A stretch of DNA of 64,000 nt, taken from NCBI GenBank assembly GCA_965234365.1, contig OZ248345.1, forward strand, positions 1,376,006 to 1,440,005, read 5' to 3'. The notes below the pieces were generated by a model. That model ran no database searches, was not told where the DNA came from, and was given only the letters and a program-made list of their open reading frames with translations. A program made the position numbers and the translations under genes. How positions within the stretch are numbered: the first letter of the stretch is position 1; the number at the start of each line of letters is the position of its first letter. Positions 16,119 through 24,216 of this stretch are shown here, one piece after another. This DNA comes from Planktophila grossartii. GTDB lineage: Bacteria; Actinomycetota; Actinomycetes; Nanopelagicales; Nanopelagicaceae.

Positions 16119-17095
16119 GCAAATTCCTAACTAAGTTATTTGCGATACGCGAAATTCCTGTTGGTATCGCTCTAGTCATCGTTCTAGGTGTAACCGCATT
16201 TGCTAACCCAGCAATCATTTCTCGCAGCGGCGCTTTGGATATCTTCTTAGGCGTCAGTGTTGTCGCATTTCTTGCGGTGGGCCAAACTCTCGTCATTGCC
16301 ATGAAGCATGTTGATTTATCTGTTGGTTCAACCATTGGCTTCTCAGCTTGGTTAATTGGAAAATCAACCGCAGACGGTCACTCGCTCATCTACTCAATGA
16401 CGCTGGTGTTGATACTTGGCCTGACAGTGGGTGCACTCAATGGTTATCTTGTCGCTTATTTGGAGCTTCCAAGCCTTGTCGTGACTCTTGCAACCATGTA
16501 TATCGTCCGGGGTGTTTTTAGCCAGATTTCATCAGGGCGAACCATTATTGCCAGTGAAGTTCCAAAGCCGATTAGCTTTATTGGGCTTAACTCCCTGTAT
16601 GTAGTTCCCTACATGTTCATTATTGTCTTGGTTCTTGTTTTTATTGCAGGAAATATCATGCATCGTCTTCGTCCCGCTAGAGATCTTTATGCCATTGGTT
16701 CCAATCTTCCTGCAGCAAACCTTGCAGGAATCCCAGTTGCCAAACGTGTTTTTTCTGCCTTTCTAACCAACGGCTTACTCGCATCATTTGGCGGAATCAT
16801 TCTTCTTTCACGGTTCAATGCTGCAGATACCAATTCAGGCATGGGCCTTGAACTCAATGTCATTGCCGCGTGTGTTGTTGGCGGTGTTGCAATAGCTGGT
16901 GGTGTTGGAACTGTTTATGGTGCACTTATCGGTGCGATTCTGCTGCAGTCGATAACTATGGCTTTGGGAGCACTCGGAGTTGGCCAGTTCTGGCAACTAG
17001 CAGTTAATGGGCTGCTGCTCATTCTTGCAATTTCACTTGATAGGTACCTGACCTTAAGAGTTAAGCCCTCGACAATTATGAGAGTGAAAAGTTGA
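16115..17095 (+). CDS. rhaP: Rhamnose-type ABC transporter permease 1
   Basis: Integral membrane permease of the RbsC/BPD_transp_2 family, 326 residues with eight to ten hydrophobic helices. The family hallmark GGVAIAGGVGTVYGALIG near residue 255 and the cytoplasmic loop RDLYAIGSNLPAANLAGIPV, which contacts the ATPase, are present. It overlaps both neighbours by four bases. Two different permeases with one double ATPase and one binding protein is the rhizobial RhaSTPQ layout, related to the Lsr autoinducer importer. Assignment of P versus Q is by order only. Confidence 0.87.
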   Translation: MSKFLTKLFAIREIPVGIALVIVLGVTAFANPAIISRSGALDIFLGVSVVAFLAVGQTLVIAMKHVDLSVGSTIGFSAWLIGKSTADGHSLIYSMTLVLILGLTVGALNGYLVAYLELPSLVVTLATMYIVRGVFSQISSGRTIIASEVPKPISFIGLNSLYVVPYMFIIVLVLVFIAGNIMHRLRPARDLYAIGSNLPAANLAGIPVAKRVFSAFLTNGLLASFGGIILLSRFNAADTNSGMGLELNVIAACVVGGVAIAGGVGTVYGALIGAILLQSITMALGALGVGQFWQLAVNGLLLILAISLDRYLTLRVKPSTIMRVKS

Positions 17096-18054
17096 TGAAA
17101 ATTAGATTCTCTTGGGACAAAGGTGTCGTTCTCTTACTCATAGTCGCAACAATCGCTGGCTCATTTATTACTCCTTATTTTGCGACAAGTAGCAATCTAT
17201 CGTTTGTTATTCAAGATGTCGGCGAAATAATGATCATCGCCCTTCCGATGACATACCTAATCATCGCCGGTGAAATTGATCTTTCAGTCGCCTCAGTTGT
17301 TGGCTTAACAAGCGCAAGCATTGGGTTCGCTTATGTGCGCGGGGTGCCCTTTGGTTTAAGTATTGTCATTGGTTTACTTGTCGGCACTCTATGTGGGTTG
17401 ATTAACGGAATTCTGGTCACAAAATTTGGTCTGCAGTCCCTTGCTGTAACAATCGGAACGTTGGCACTTTTCCGAGGGCTTTGTTATGTATTACTGGGTA
17501 ACGAACCTGTGGATTTCTTATCAGCTCCAATTACGCATATTGGTTATGACAATATTCCAAACACATTTCTACCTTATTCAACAATTCTCTTAGTCATTCT
17601 GGGTGCAGCAGCATGGATCATTTTGCACTACACCCGCTTTGGCCGCTGGGTATTCTCACTAGGTATTAACCCGGGAGCAGCGGTATTTTCTGGAATTCCA
17701 GTACAGCGTATGAAGTTACTTCTCTTCACGATGACTGGATTGATGTCTGGGGTTGCAGGAGTTGTTTACAGCTTCCGCTTCGCTAGCGCATCACCAAGTG
17801 GTGCTTCGGGCTATGAGCTAGCTGTCATTGCCTCTGTTCTATTTGGCGGAGTTGCAATTGCAGGAGGCGTCGGCACCATGTGGGGCGTGCTTGCAGCGGT
17901 AATGGTGCTCGGAGTTATTCGCTCCGTTCTGCAATTATCGAATGTGTCATCCAATGCACTGCTGATTGTCAGTGGTTCATTGCTATTGATTTCCGTTGTT
18001 CTACCAAGAGCAATTGAAGTTACTCGTAGTCGTCGAAAGACAGCTACTTCGTAA
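17092..18054 (+). CDS. rhaQ: Rhamnose-type ABC transporter permease 2
   Basis: Second RbsC-type permease, 320 residues, probably pairing with the first to form the membrane channel. It has the same GGVAIAGGVGTMWGVLAA signature near residue 258 and a coupling loop WVFSLGINPGAAVFSGIPV. The substrate-side segment TYLIIAGEIDLSVASVVGL is typical of the family. It overlaps the first permease by four bases; 31 bases separate it from the binding protein, which has its own strong ribosome site. Confidence 0.87.
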   Translation: MMKIRFSWDKGVVLLLIVATIAGSFITPYFATSSNLSFVIQDVGEIMIIALPMTYLIIAGEIDLSVASVVGLTSASIGFAYVRGVPFGLSIVIGLLVGTLCGLINGILVTKFGLQSLAVTIGTLALFRGLCYVLLGNEPVDFLSAPITHIGYDNIPNTFLPYSTILLVILGAAAWIILHYTRFGRWVFSLGINPGAAVFSGIPVQRMKLLLFTMTGLMSGVAGVVYSFRFASASPSGASGYELAVIASVLFGGVAIAGGVGTMWGVLAAVMVLGVIRSVLQLSNVSSNALLIVSGSLLLISVVLPRAIEVTRSRRKTATS

Positions 18055-18085
18055 GGCTAGAAACCCATCAACAATAGGAGAAAAA

Positions 18086-19126
18086 ATGCAGAAGAAGCTC
18101 ACACGCAGCCTCATTGCTATCGCAGCAGTTGCAGCACTTGCTGTTTCAGTTGCGCCAGCACAGGCAGCAGGAGTCAAGGGCATCAAGACCGGTCTTAAGA
18201 TCGCGATTATGCCTAAGGCGCTCAACATCGGTTACTTCGATGCTTGGAACAAGGGCGCACAGACAGCATGTAAGGAAATCGCTGCTAAGTGCACATACCT
18301 CGGGCCAACCGAAGCAACAGGACCTGCACAGGTTCAGTTCATCAACAAGGTTGTTCAGCAGAAGTACGACGTGCTCGTCATCTCTGCTGCTGATCAAAAC
18401 GCAATTATTCCTGCACTTAACAAGGCAAAGGCAGCTGGAATCACTATCGTGACTTCAGATGCTGACGTTGCTGCGACTGGTGCAAAGTCACGTGTAACAG
18501 CAGTTCTTCCAGCGGCTTCAGAGCGCATCGGAACAGCTGAAGTTGACTGGGCTGCAGAAGCTGCTGGCAAGAAGGGTTCAGTTGCAATTCTTTCTGCAGC
18601 TGCAACTGCTGCAAACCAGAATGCTTGGATTGCTGCTATGGGTCCATACCTAACAAAGACTTACCCAAACATGACTTGGGTTGGCGGAACAGTTGATAAG
18701 TCAGTCTTCTACGGCGATGACGATGCAACAAAGTCAACAGCTCAGTTCAACGCAATCTTGGCTCAGTATCCAGATGTAGCAGCAATCATTGCTCCAACAA
18801 CTGTTGGTGTGAAGGCTGCAGCAGCTGAGAAGCAGGCTAAGAAGTCAGCTGTAAAGGTCACTGGCCTTGGACTTCCTTCAGAAATGGCTCCATACATTGA
18901 AGATGGAACTGTTGAGAAGGTTGGTCTCTGGAACCCAATCGACCTTGGATATGTAGCTGTTTACGCAGCTGGATATGCAAAGGCTGGTTCATTCAAGGGC
19001 ACTGTTGGTTCTTCATTCACAGCTGGAAAGACCACATACAAGGTCACAGCTGGAGGAATTACATACCTCGGCGACCCATTCACCTTCACTAAGGCGAATA
19101 TCGCAACATTCAAGAAGATCTACTAA
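18086..19126 (+). CDS. rhaS: Periplasmic-type sugar-binding protein (rhamnose)
   Basis: Exported substrate-binding protein of 346 residues. The signal peptide covers about residues 1-27 (basic start MQKKLTRS, hydrophobic core, APAQA then cleavage); no lipobox Cys is present, unusual for a Gram-positive binding protein, so it may be held by the importer or be secreted. The mature part is a type I periplasmic binding fold (YFDAWNKGAQTACKEIA, VISAADQNAIIPALNKA, IVTSDADV). ATG 18086 has AGGAG five bases upstream, the best ribosome site in the operon. A hairpin follows the gene. Confidence 0.88.
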   Translation: MQKKLTRSLIAIAAVAALAVSVAPAQAAGVKGIKTGLKIAIMPKALNIGYFDAWNKGAQTACKEIAAKCTYLGPTEATGPAQVQFINKVVQQKYDVLVISAADQNAIIPALNKAKAAGITIVTSDADVAATGAKSRVTAVLPAASERIGTAEVDWAAEAAGKKGSVAILSAAATAANQNAWIAAMGPYLTKTYPNMTWVGGTVDKSVFYGDDDATKSTAQFNAILAQYPDVAAIIAPTTVGVKAAAAEKQAKKSAVKVTGLGLPSEMAPYIEDGTVEKVGLWNPIDLGYVAVYAAGYAKAGSFKGTVGSSFTAGKTTYKVTAGGITYLGDPFTFTKANIATFKKIY

Positions 19127-19159
19127 TAGTTAAGTAATTAACTAATAGGGATTCTTTGG

Positions 19160-19187
19160 GGCTGCGGCCGTTTTGGCGGTCGCAGCC
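19160..19187 (+). terminator. Intercistronic hairpin after rhaS
   Basis: GGCTGCGGCC (19160-19169) pairs with GGTCGCAGCC (19178-19187) over ten base pairs with one G-U and an eight-base loop. No U-run follows, so it looks more like a 3' stabiliser or attenuating hairpin than a full terminator. It would favour high expression of the binding protein over the enzymes downstream. Confidence 0.5.
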
Positions 19188-19242
19188 TCGGAGGAATTTC
19201 TATTACCGATAGAAGTGTTTTTAAAGGCAGGGAGGGTTAGTG

Positions 19243-19566
19243 ATGGAGAGAGTTGGATTCCGACTCAAGCTTCGTAAAGAGAAGCTTGATGAATACGTCC
19301 TGCATCACCAAAACGTATGGCCAGAAATGCTTGAAGCACTTTCTGAAACTGGATGGCATAACTACTCGCTCTTCTTAGATCGCAGCGATGCAACCTTGAT
19401 TGGTTACTTCGAGACTCCAGATCTTCAGAAAGCGCTCGATGGGATGGCTGCAAAAGATGTCAACGAACGTTGGCAAGCATTTATGGCTGATTACTTTGAA
19501 GCACTCGATGGTCGCAGACCTGACGAAGGTTTCCTGAAGCTCGAAAACATTTTCTACCTCAAATAA
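19243..19566 (+). CDS. rhaM: L-rhamnose mutarotase
   Basis: Interconverts alpha and beta anomers of L-rhamnose so that the isomerase gets its preferred form. The 107-residue ferredoxin-like protein shows family features: RVGFRLKLRKEKLDEYVLHH with active-site Tyr and His, VWPEMLEAL, GWHNYSLFLD, IGYFE and a C-terminal LENIFYLK. I chose ATG 19243 because GGAGGG ends six bases upstream; the GTG three bases earlier is less well placed. Homologues are called rhaU in rhizobia. It is 18 bases ahead of rhaI. Confidence 0.93.
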   Translation: MERVGFRLKLRKEKLDEYVLHHQNVWPEMLEALSETGWHNYSLFLDRSDATLIGYFETPDLQKALDGMAAKDVNERWQAFMADYFEALDGRRPDEGFLKLENIFYLK

Positions 19567-19584
19567 AAAGAATGGATACCGACA

Positions 19585-20751
19585 ATGGCAAGCACTAATG
19601 AAGTAAAAGCTGTTCTCAATCGCTTAGGTGTTGAGACTCCTTCATGGGCCTACGGCAACTCCGGGACGCGCTTTAAGGTCTTCGGTCAGCCAGGTGTGCC
19701 GCGCGATCCATACGAAAAGGTTGCCGATGCCGCGCAAGTACATAAGTACACCGGTGCTGCGCCAACAGTCGCGCTTCATATTCCATGGGACAAAGTCGCG
19801 GATTACAAAGACTTTGCCGCCCATGCGCAGGGCCTTGGAGTAAAGCTAGGCACTATTAACTCAAATACTTTCCAGGATGATCAATACATCCTTGGTTCAG
19901 TCTGCGCGCCAGATCCAAAGGTTCGCGCAAATGCTGTCGCTCACTTGCTCGACTGCATTGACATCATGGACCAAGTTAACGTTCAGGATCTCAAGCTCTG
20001 GTTTGCAGATGGAACAAACTATCCAGGACAAGACAACATTGCAGATCGTCAAAATCGTTTAGCAGAGTCACTTGAAAAGGTTTATGCACGTCTTGGCGCC
20101 AACCAACGTATGTTGCTCGAATATAAATTCTTTGAGCCAGCTTTCTATCACACCGATGTTCCTGACTGGGGTACCTCACTTTTGCATTGCATGGCGCTTG
20201 GTCCAAAGGCAATGGTTGTTGTAGATACAGGCCACCATGCTCCGGGAACAAATATTGAATTCATCGTCGCTGGTTTGCTCCGCGCAAAGCGCCTTGGTGC
20301 TTTCGACTTTAACTCACGTTTCTATGCAGATGATGACCTCATTGTTGGTGCTGCAGACCCATTCCAGCTCTTCCGCATTATGCATGAAGTAAATATCAAT
20401 GGTGGTTTCGATGTCGGAACTCCCGTTTCATATGTCCTCGATCAATGCCACAACATTGAAGCGAAAATTCCTGGTCAGATTCGTTCGATTATGAATGTAC
20501 AAGAAGCCGTTGCTAAGGCTGTTCTTGTTGATCAAGACGCTCTGAAGAAGGCTCAGCTCGCCGGTGATGTACTTGCAGGACATGAAGTATTGATGGATGC
20601 ATACAACACCGATGTTCGCGGACTTCTTCGCGAATGGCGCAGTGACAAGGGGATTGATCCAGAACCAATGAAGGCATATGCAGCGAGCGGTTACGCCGCA
20701 AAGATTGCTGCAGATCGCGTCGGCGGTAATCAAGCCGGTTGGGGAGCTTAA
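19585..20751 (+). CDS. rhaI: L-rhamnose isomerase, RhaI type
   Basis: Metal-dependent TIM-barrel isomerase converting L-rhamnose to L-rhamnulose. At 388 residues it matches the Pseudomonas stutzeri-like RhaI family, not the E. coli RhaA family. Recognisable stretches are ALHIPWDKV, GTINSNTFQDDQY, LKLWFADGTNYPGQDN, LLEYKFFEPAFYHTDVPDWGT (metal-binding Glu), VVDTGHHAPGTN and FDFNSRFYADDDL (metal-binding Asp). It stops four bases before rhaD. Family members also act on other sugars such as D-allose, but the neighbouring genes fix rhamnose as the likely substrate. Confidence 0.93.
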   Translation: MASTNEVKAVLNRLGVETPSWAYGNSGTRFKVFGQPGVPRDPYEKVADAAQVHKYTGAAPTVALHIPWDKVADYKDFAAHAQGLGVKLGTINSNTFQDDQYILGSVCAPDPKVRANAVAHLLDCIDIMDQVNVQDLKLWFADGTNYPGQDNIADRQNRLAESLEKVYARLGANQRMLLEYKFFEPAFYHTDVPDWGTSLLHCMALGPKAMVVVDTGHHAPGTNIEFIVAGLLRAKRLGAFDFNSRFYADDDLIVGAADPFQLFRIMHEVNINGGFDVGTPVSYVLDQCHNIEAKIPGQIRSIMNVQEAVAKAVLVDQDALKKAQLAGDVLAGHEVLMDAYNTDVRGLLREWRSDKGIDPEPMKAYAASGYAAKIAADRVGGNQAGWGA

Positions 20752-20755
20752 TTAA

Positions 20756-22792
20756 ATGGCAAATAAAACTATCGAAGAACTTTTGGGGCGAAGTAATCGT
20801 CTGGGGAGTAATCCCAAGTTCACCAATTATGCTGGCGGAAATACCTCTGCCAAAGGCGAAGCTAAAGATCCATCGACTGGACAAGATGTTGAAGTTCTCT
20901 ATGTAAAAGGTTCCGGTGGCGATTTAGGCACCCTGAAAGAGGCGGGACTTGCTGGTCTCTATCTCGATCGTATGCGCGCTTTGGTCGATGTCTATCGCGG
21001 TGTCGAACATGAAGATGAGATGGTCGCACTCTTTGATTACTGCACATTTGGTCGTGGTGGAGCTGCACCAAGTATCGATACTGCGATGCATGGGCTGGTT
21101 AACGTTGCCCATGTCGATCACTTGCATCCAGATTCCATCATTGCACTCGCGACAGCCGCGGATGGACCAGCGCTCACCAAAGAATGTTTCGGAGATGAAA
21201 TTCTCTGGGTTGATTGGCGCCGTCCTGGTTTCCAACTAGGTCTCGATATTGCAAAGCTTGCCAAGGAGAATCCAAAGGCTAAAGGGGCTGTTCTAGGCGG
21301 ACATGGCCTCACTACCTGGGCTGAAACTTCTGCTGAGTGCGAGAAGCGCTCGATTGAAGCAATCGAAAAGGCTGAAAAGTTCTTAGCGGCAAAGGGAAAG
21401 AAAGATCCATTTGGAGCACTAGTTAAAGAGTGGGCACCGCTTTCACCAGAAGCACGTAAAGCCAAGGCAGCGCTGCTTGCACCTGCTCTCCGCGGAATTG
21501 CATCAATGGATTCGCCGATGCTCGGAAGCTTCAGTGATGCAGACGTTGTTCTTGATTTCATATCTCACTCGGAACTCACTCGTCTTGCAGCTCTTGGCAC
21601 TTCATGCCCAGATCACTTCTTACGTACGAAGATCTCACCGATGGTTCTCGACACCCCCGCTGATGCATCTGTCGAAGATGTGGTTGCACGTGCGCATGAA
21701 CTTCACGAGAAATATCGCGAGACATATGCGACCTACTACAAGAAGTATGCAAAGCCAGAAAGCCCAGCGATGCGGGGGGCTGATCCACTCATTATCTTGG
21801 TTCCTGGCGTTGGAATGTTTAGCTACGGAAAAGATAAGCAGACTTCTCGCGTCGCAGGCGAGTTCTATATCAACGCAATCAACGTAATGCGTGGAGCAGA
21901 ATCTGTTTCAAAATATCAGCCCATCGCAGAATCTGAAAAGTTCAATATTGAATATTGGGAGCTTGAAGAAGCAAAGCTTCGCCGTATGCCAAAACCAAAG
22001 CCATTGGCTGGCCGCATTGCAATCGTCACCGGTGGCGGTTCAGGTATCGGTAAGGCAACATCTCTTCGTTTAGCAGCTGAAGGCGCTTGCGTGGTGGTTG
22101 CAGATCGCGATCTCGATGCTGCAACGGCTGTTGCAGCTGAAATTGGTGGTGCTGATAAAGCAATCGCAGTCAAAGTTGATGTCACTGACGAAGAGGCAAT
22201 CATCGCGACCGTTCATGCATCATCTCTCGCATTTGGCGGCGTAGATCTCGTTGTTAACAATGCAGGACTTTCACTGAGCAAAGCACTTGTTGATACCACT
22301 GTGGCAGATTGGGACCTCCAGCACGATGTTATGGCGCGCGGTTCATTCTTGATGTCACGCGAATCAGCAAAAGCGATGATTGCTCAAAAGATGGGTGGAG
22401 ACATTGTCTACATCTCATCCAAGAATTCAATCTTTGCAGGGCCTAACAACATCGCATATGGCGCAACAAAGGCAGATCAGGCGCATCAAGTGCGCTTGCT
22501 TGCCGCAGAACTCGGTGCACATCAAATTCGCGTCAATGGCGTAAACCCTGACGGCGTTGTACGTGGTTCAGGAATCTTCTCATCTGGTTGGGGTGCAAAC
22601 CGCGCAGCTGTATACGGTGTAGAAGAAGAGAAGTTAGGTGAGTACTACGCACAACGTTCTATCTTGAAGCGTGAAGTATTGCCTGATCACATTGCAGCAG
22701 CTGTATTCGTATTGTGTTCATCAGATCTCGCGCTTACGACTGGATTACATATTCCTGTCGACAGTGGAGTAGCTGCCGCATTTATGCGATAG
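20756..22792 (+). CDS. rhaD: Fused rhamnulose-1-phosphate aldolase / lactaldehyde dehydrogenase
   Basis: Bifunctional enzyme of 678 residues. The first part (to about 410) is a class II aldolase/adducin domain with zinc-site histidines in HVDHLHPDS and GGHGLTTW; it splits L-rhamnulose-1-phosphate into DHAP and L-lactaldehyde. From about residue 420 comes a short-chain dehydrogenase with TGGGSGIGKA, NNAGLS and the catalytic pair in YGATK, which in characterised homologues oxidises lactaldehyde to L-lactate. The fusion channels a reactive aldehyde. It sits between isomerase and kinase with gaps of four and six bases. Confidence 0.93.
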   Translation: MANKTIEELLGRSNRLGSNPKFTNYAGGNTSAKGEAKDPSTGQDVEVLYVKGSGGDLGTLKEAGLAGLYLDRMRALVDVYRGVEHEDEMVALFDYCTFGRGGAAPSIDTAMHGLVNVAHVDHLHPDSIIALATAADGPALTKECFGDEILWVDWRRPGFQLGLDIAKLAKENPKAKGAVLGGHGLTTWAETSAECEKRSIEAIEKAEKFLAAKGKKDPFGALVKEWAPLSPEARKAKAALLAPALRGIASMDSPMLGSFSDADVVLDFISHSELTRLAALGTSCPDHFLRTKISPMVLDTPADASVEDVVARAHELHEKYRETYATYYKKYAKPESPAMRGADPLIILVPGVGMFSYGKDKQTSRVAGEFYINAINVMRGAESVSKYQPIAESEKFNIEYWELEEAKLRRMPKPKPLAGRIAIVTGGGSGIGKATSLRLAAEGACVVVADRDLDAATAVAAEIGGADKAIAVKVDVTDEEAIIATVHASSLAFGGVDLVVNNAGLSLSKALVDTTVADWDLQHDVMARGSFLMSRESAKAMIAQKMGGDIVYISSKNSIFAGPNNIAYGATKADQAHQVRLLAAELGAHQIRVNGVNPDGVVRGSGIFSSGWGANRAAVYGVEEEKLGEYYAQRSILKREVLPDHIAAAVFVLCSSDLALTTGLHIPVDSGVAAAFMR

Positions 22793-22798
22793 AACTCT

Positions 22799-24199
22799 AT
22801 GTTTGAATTTCTTGCTGTCGATCTTGGTGCAACGAGTGGTCGAGTCGCTATAGGACGGGTAAATAGCGACTCGATTTCACTTGATGTTGTGCACCGATTT
22901 CTGCATGAAGTTCTCCCTCAAGAAGATGGCTCACTGCTGTGGGATTGGGATTTAATTCTTATAGAGGTGTTGAAAGGTTTGAGAGAGGCTGTGAAGCAGT
23001 CAGATCCGATCAGCCTCGCAGTGGACTCATGGGCAGTTGATTACGGCTTCATTAGCCCCACACACCAGTATCTGCCCCCGGTTCACGCATATCGGGACCC
23101 TCGCAATGAAATTGCATATCAGGAGCTGACCAAGAAAATAGGCAAAGAACGAATTTACTCAACAACAGGAATTCAATTCCTTCCCTTTAACACGATCTAC
23201 CAGCTCTACGCAGCTCGCGAGCTTCCTGAATATAAAAAGGCTGCAAAGTTCTTAATGCTTCCAGACCTCATTAATTTCCTCTTTACTCAAAAACTTTCAA
23301 CTGAAGTAACAAATGCTTCTAGCACCCAGGCTCTCAATACTCGAACCCGCGAATGGGATCGTGAATTAATTAAACTTGCGGGTGTTCGCGATGATCTCTT
23401 TACTGATTTACATGAACCAGGAACATTAATTGGCGTAGTCCGCGGATTCGATGAGCTCGATGGAATCAATGTTGTTGCAACTGCATCTCACGATACTGCG
23501 GCCGCTATCGCTGGCGTTCCTTTCGGTAATCGTCAGACTGAGGCATATATATCTAGCGGTACATGGTCACTCGTTGGTGTCGAGCTTGATGCACCAGTAC
23601 TGACACCACAAGCATTCGCGGCAAATGTCACCAATGAACTTGGCGCTGATGGAACAGTTCGCGCGTTAAAGAATGTCACCGGAATGTGGTTACTTGAAGA
23701 ATGTCGGCGCACATGGCACCTAGAAGGTCGTGACTACGAGATGCCTGCGCTTCTGCAGGCAGCTTCCGATGCAAAGTCATTCACAACTCTTATCGACCCT
23801 AACGATCCACTCTTTGCGCCTCCTGGCGGCATGCCAGAGCGCATTCGCGCCTACTGTGTCGAACGTGGCCTAACTCCCCCTCAGACAGATGGAGAGTATG
23901 CAATCTGCATTCTCAACAGCTTGGCCCATGCATATAAGAAGACGCTCGATGAAATTTCGGCTGTCACTGGCCGCACCATTGAAGTAATTCATATCTTGGG
24001 CGGTGGATCGCAAAACGATTTACTCAATCAATTAACTGCCGATATCTGCGGAATCACCGTGAAAACGGGGCCAGTAGAGGCAACTCTCTTTGGAAATATC
24101 GCAGTCCAGGCCATCTCTGCGGGGGTTGTGGCCAATCTGACTGAAGCCCGTGCACTTATTGAAAAATCCTTTACTTCAAAGGTATTTCAGCCCGCTTAA
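22799..24199 (+). CDS. rhaB: L-rhamnulokinase
   Basis: FGGY-family sugar kinase phosphorylating L-rhamnulose at C1. The 466-residue chain has the N-terminal phosphate-binding AVDLGATSGRVAIG, SLAVDSWAVDYGF, the substrate-loop PPVHAYRDPRN, ATASHDTAAAIAGVPF and the C-terminal HILGGGSQNDLLNQLTADICG, in the order of RhaB enzymes. It is the last gene of the importer-catabolic operon and starts six bases after rhaD. The next gene has its own promoter-like box, so the operon probably ends here although no terminator hairpin is visible. Confidence 0.93.
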   Translation: MFEFLAVDLGATSGRVAIGRVNSDSISLDVVHRFLHEVLPQEDGSLLWDWDLILIEVLKGLREAVKQSDPISLAVDSWAVDYGFISPTHQYLPPVHAYRDPRNEIAYQELTKKIGKERIYSTTGIQFLPFNTIYQLYAARELPEYKKAAKFLMLPDLINFLFTQKLSTEVTNASSTQALNTRTREWDRELIKLAGVRDDLFTDLHEPGTLIGVVRGFDELDGINVVATASHDTAAAIAGVPFGNRQTEAYISSGTWSLVGVELDAPVLTPQAFAANVTNELGADGTVRALKNVTGMWLLEECRRTWHLEGRDYEMPALLQAASDAKSFTTLIDPNDPLFAPPGGMPERIRAYCVERGLTPPQTDGEYAICILNSLAHAYKKTLDEISAVTGRTIEVIHILGGGSQNDLLNQLTADICGITVKTGPVEATLFGNIAVQAISAGVVANLTEARALIEKSFTSKVFQPA

Positions 24200-24203
24200 C
24201 GAT

Positions 24204-24209
24204 TACCCT
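24204..24209 (+). promoter_or_regulatory. -10 box before the EtfD-like gene
   Basis: TACCCT lies seven bases before ATG 24217, without a Shine-Dalgarno match, suggesting a separate leaderless transcript rather than readthrough from rhaB. Confidence 0.45.
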
Positions 24210-24216
24210 AGCGTTT

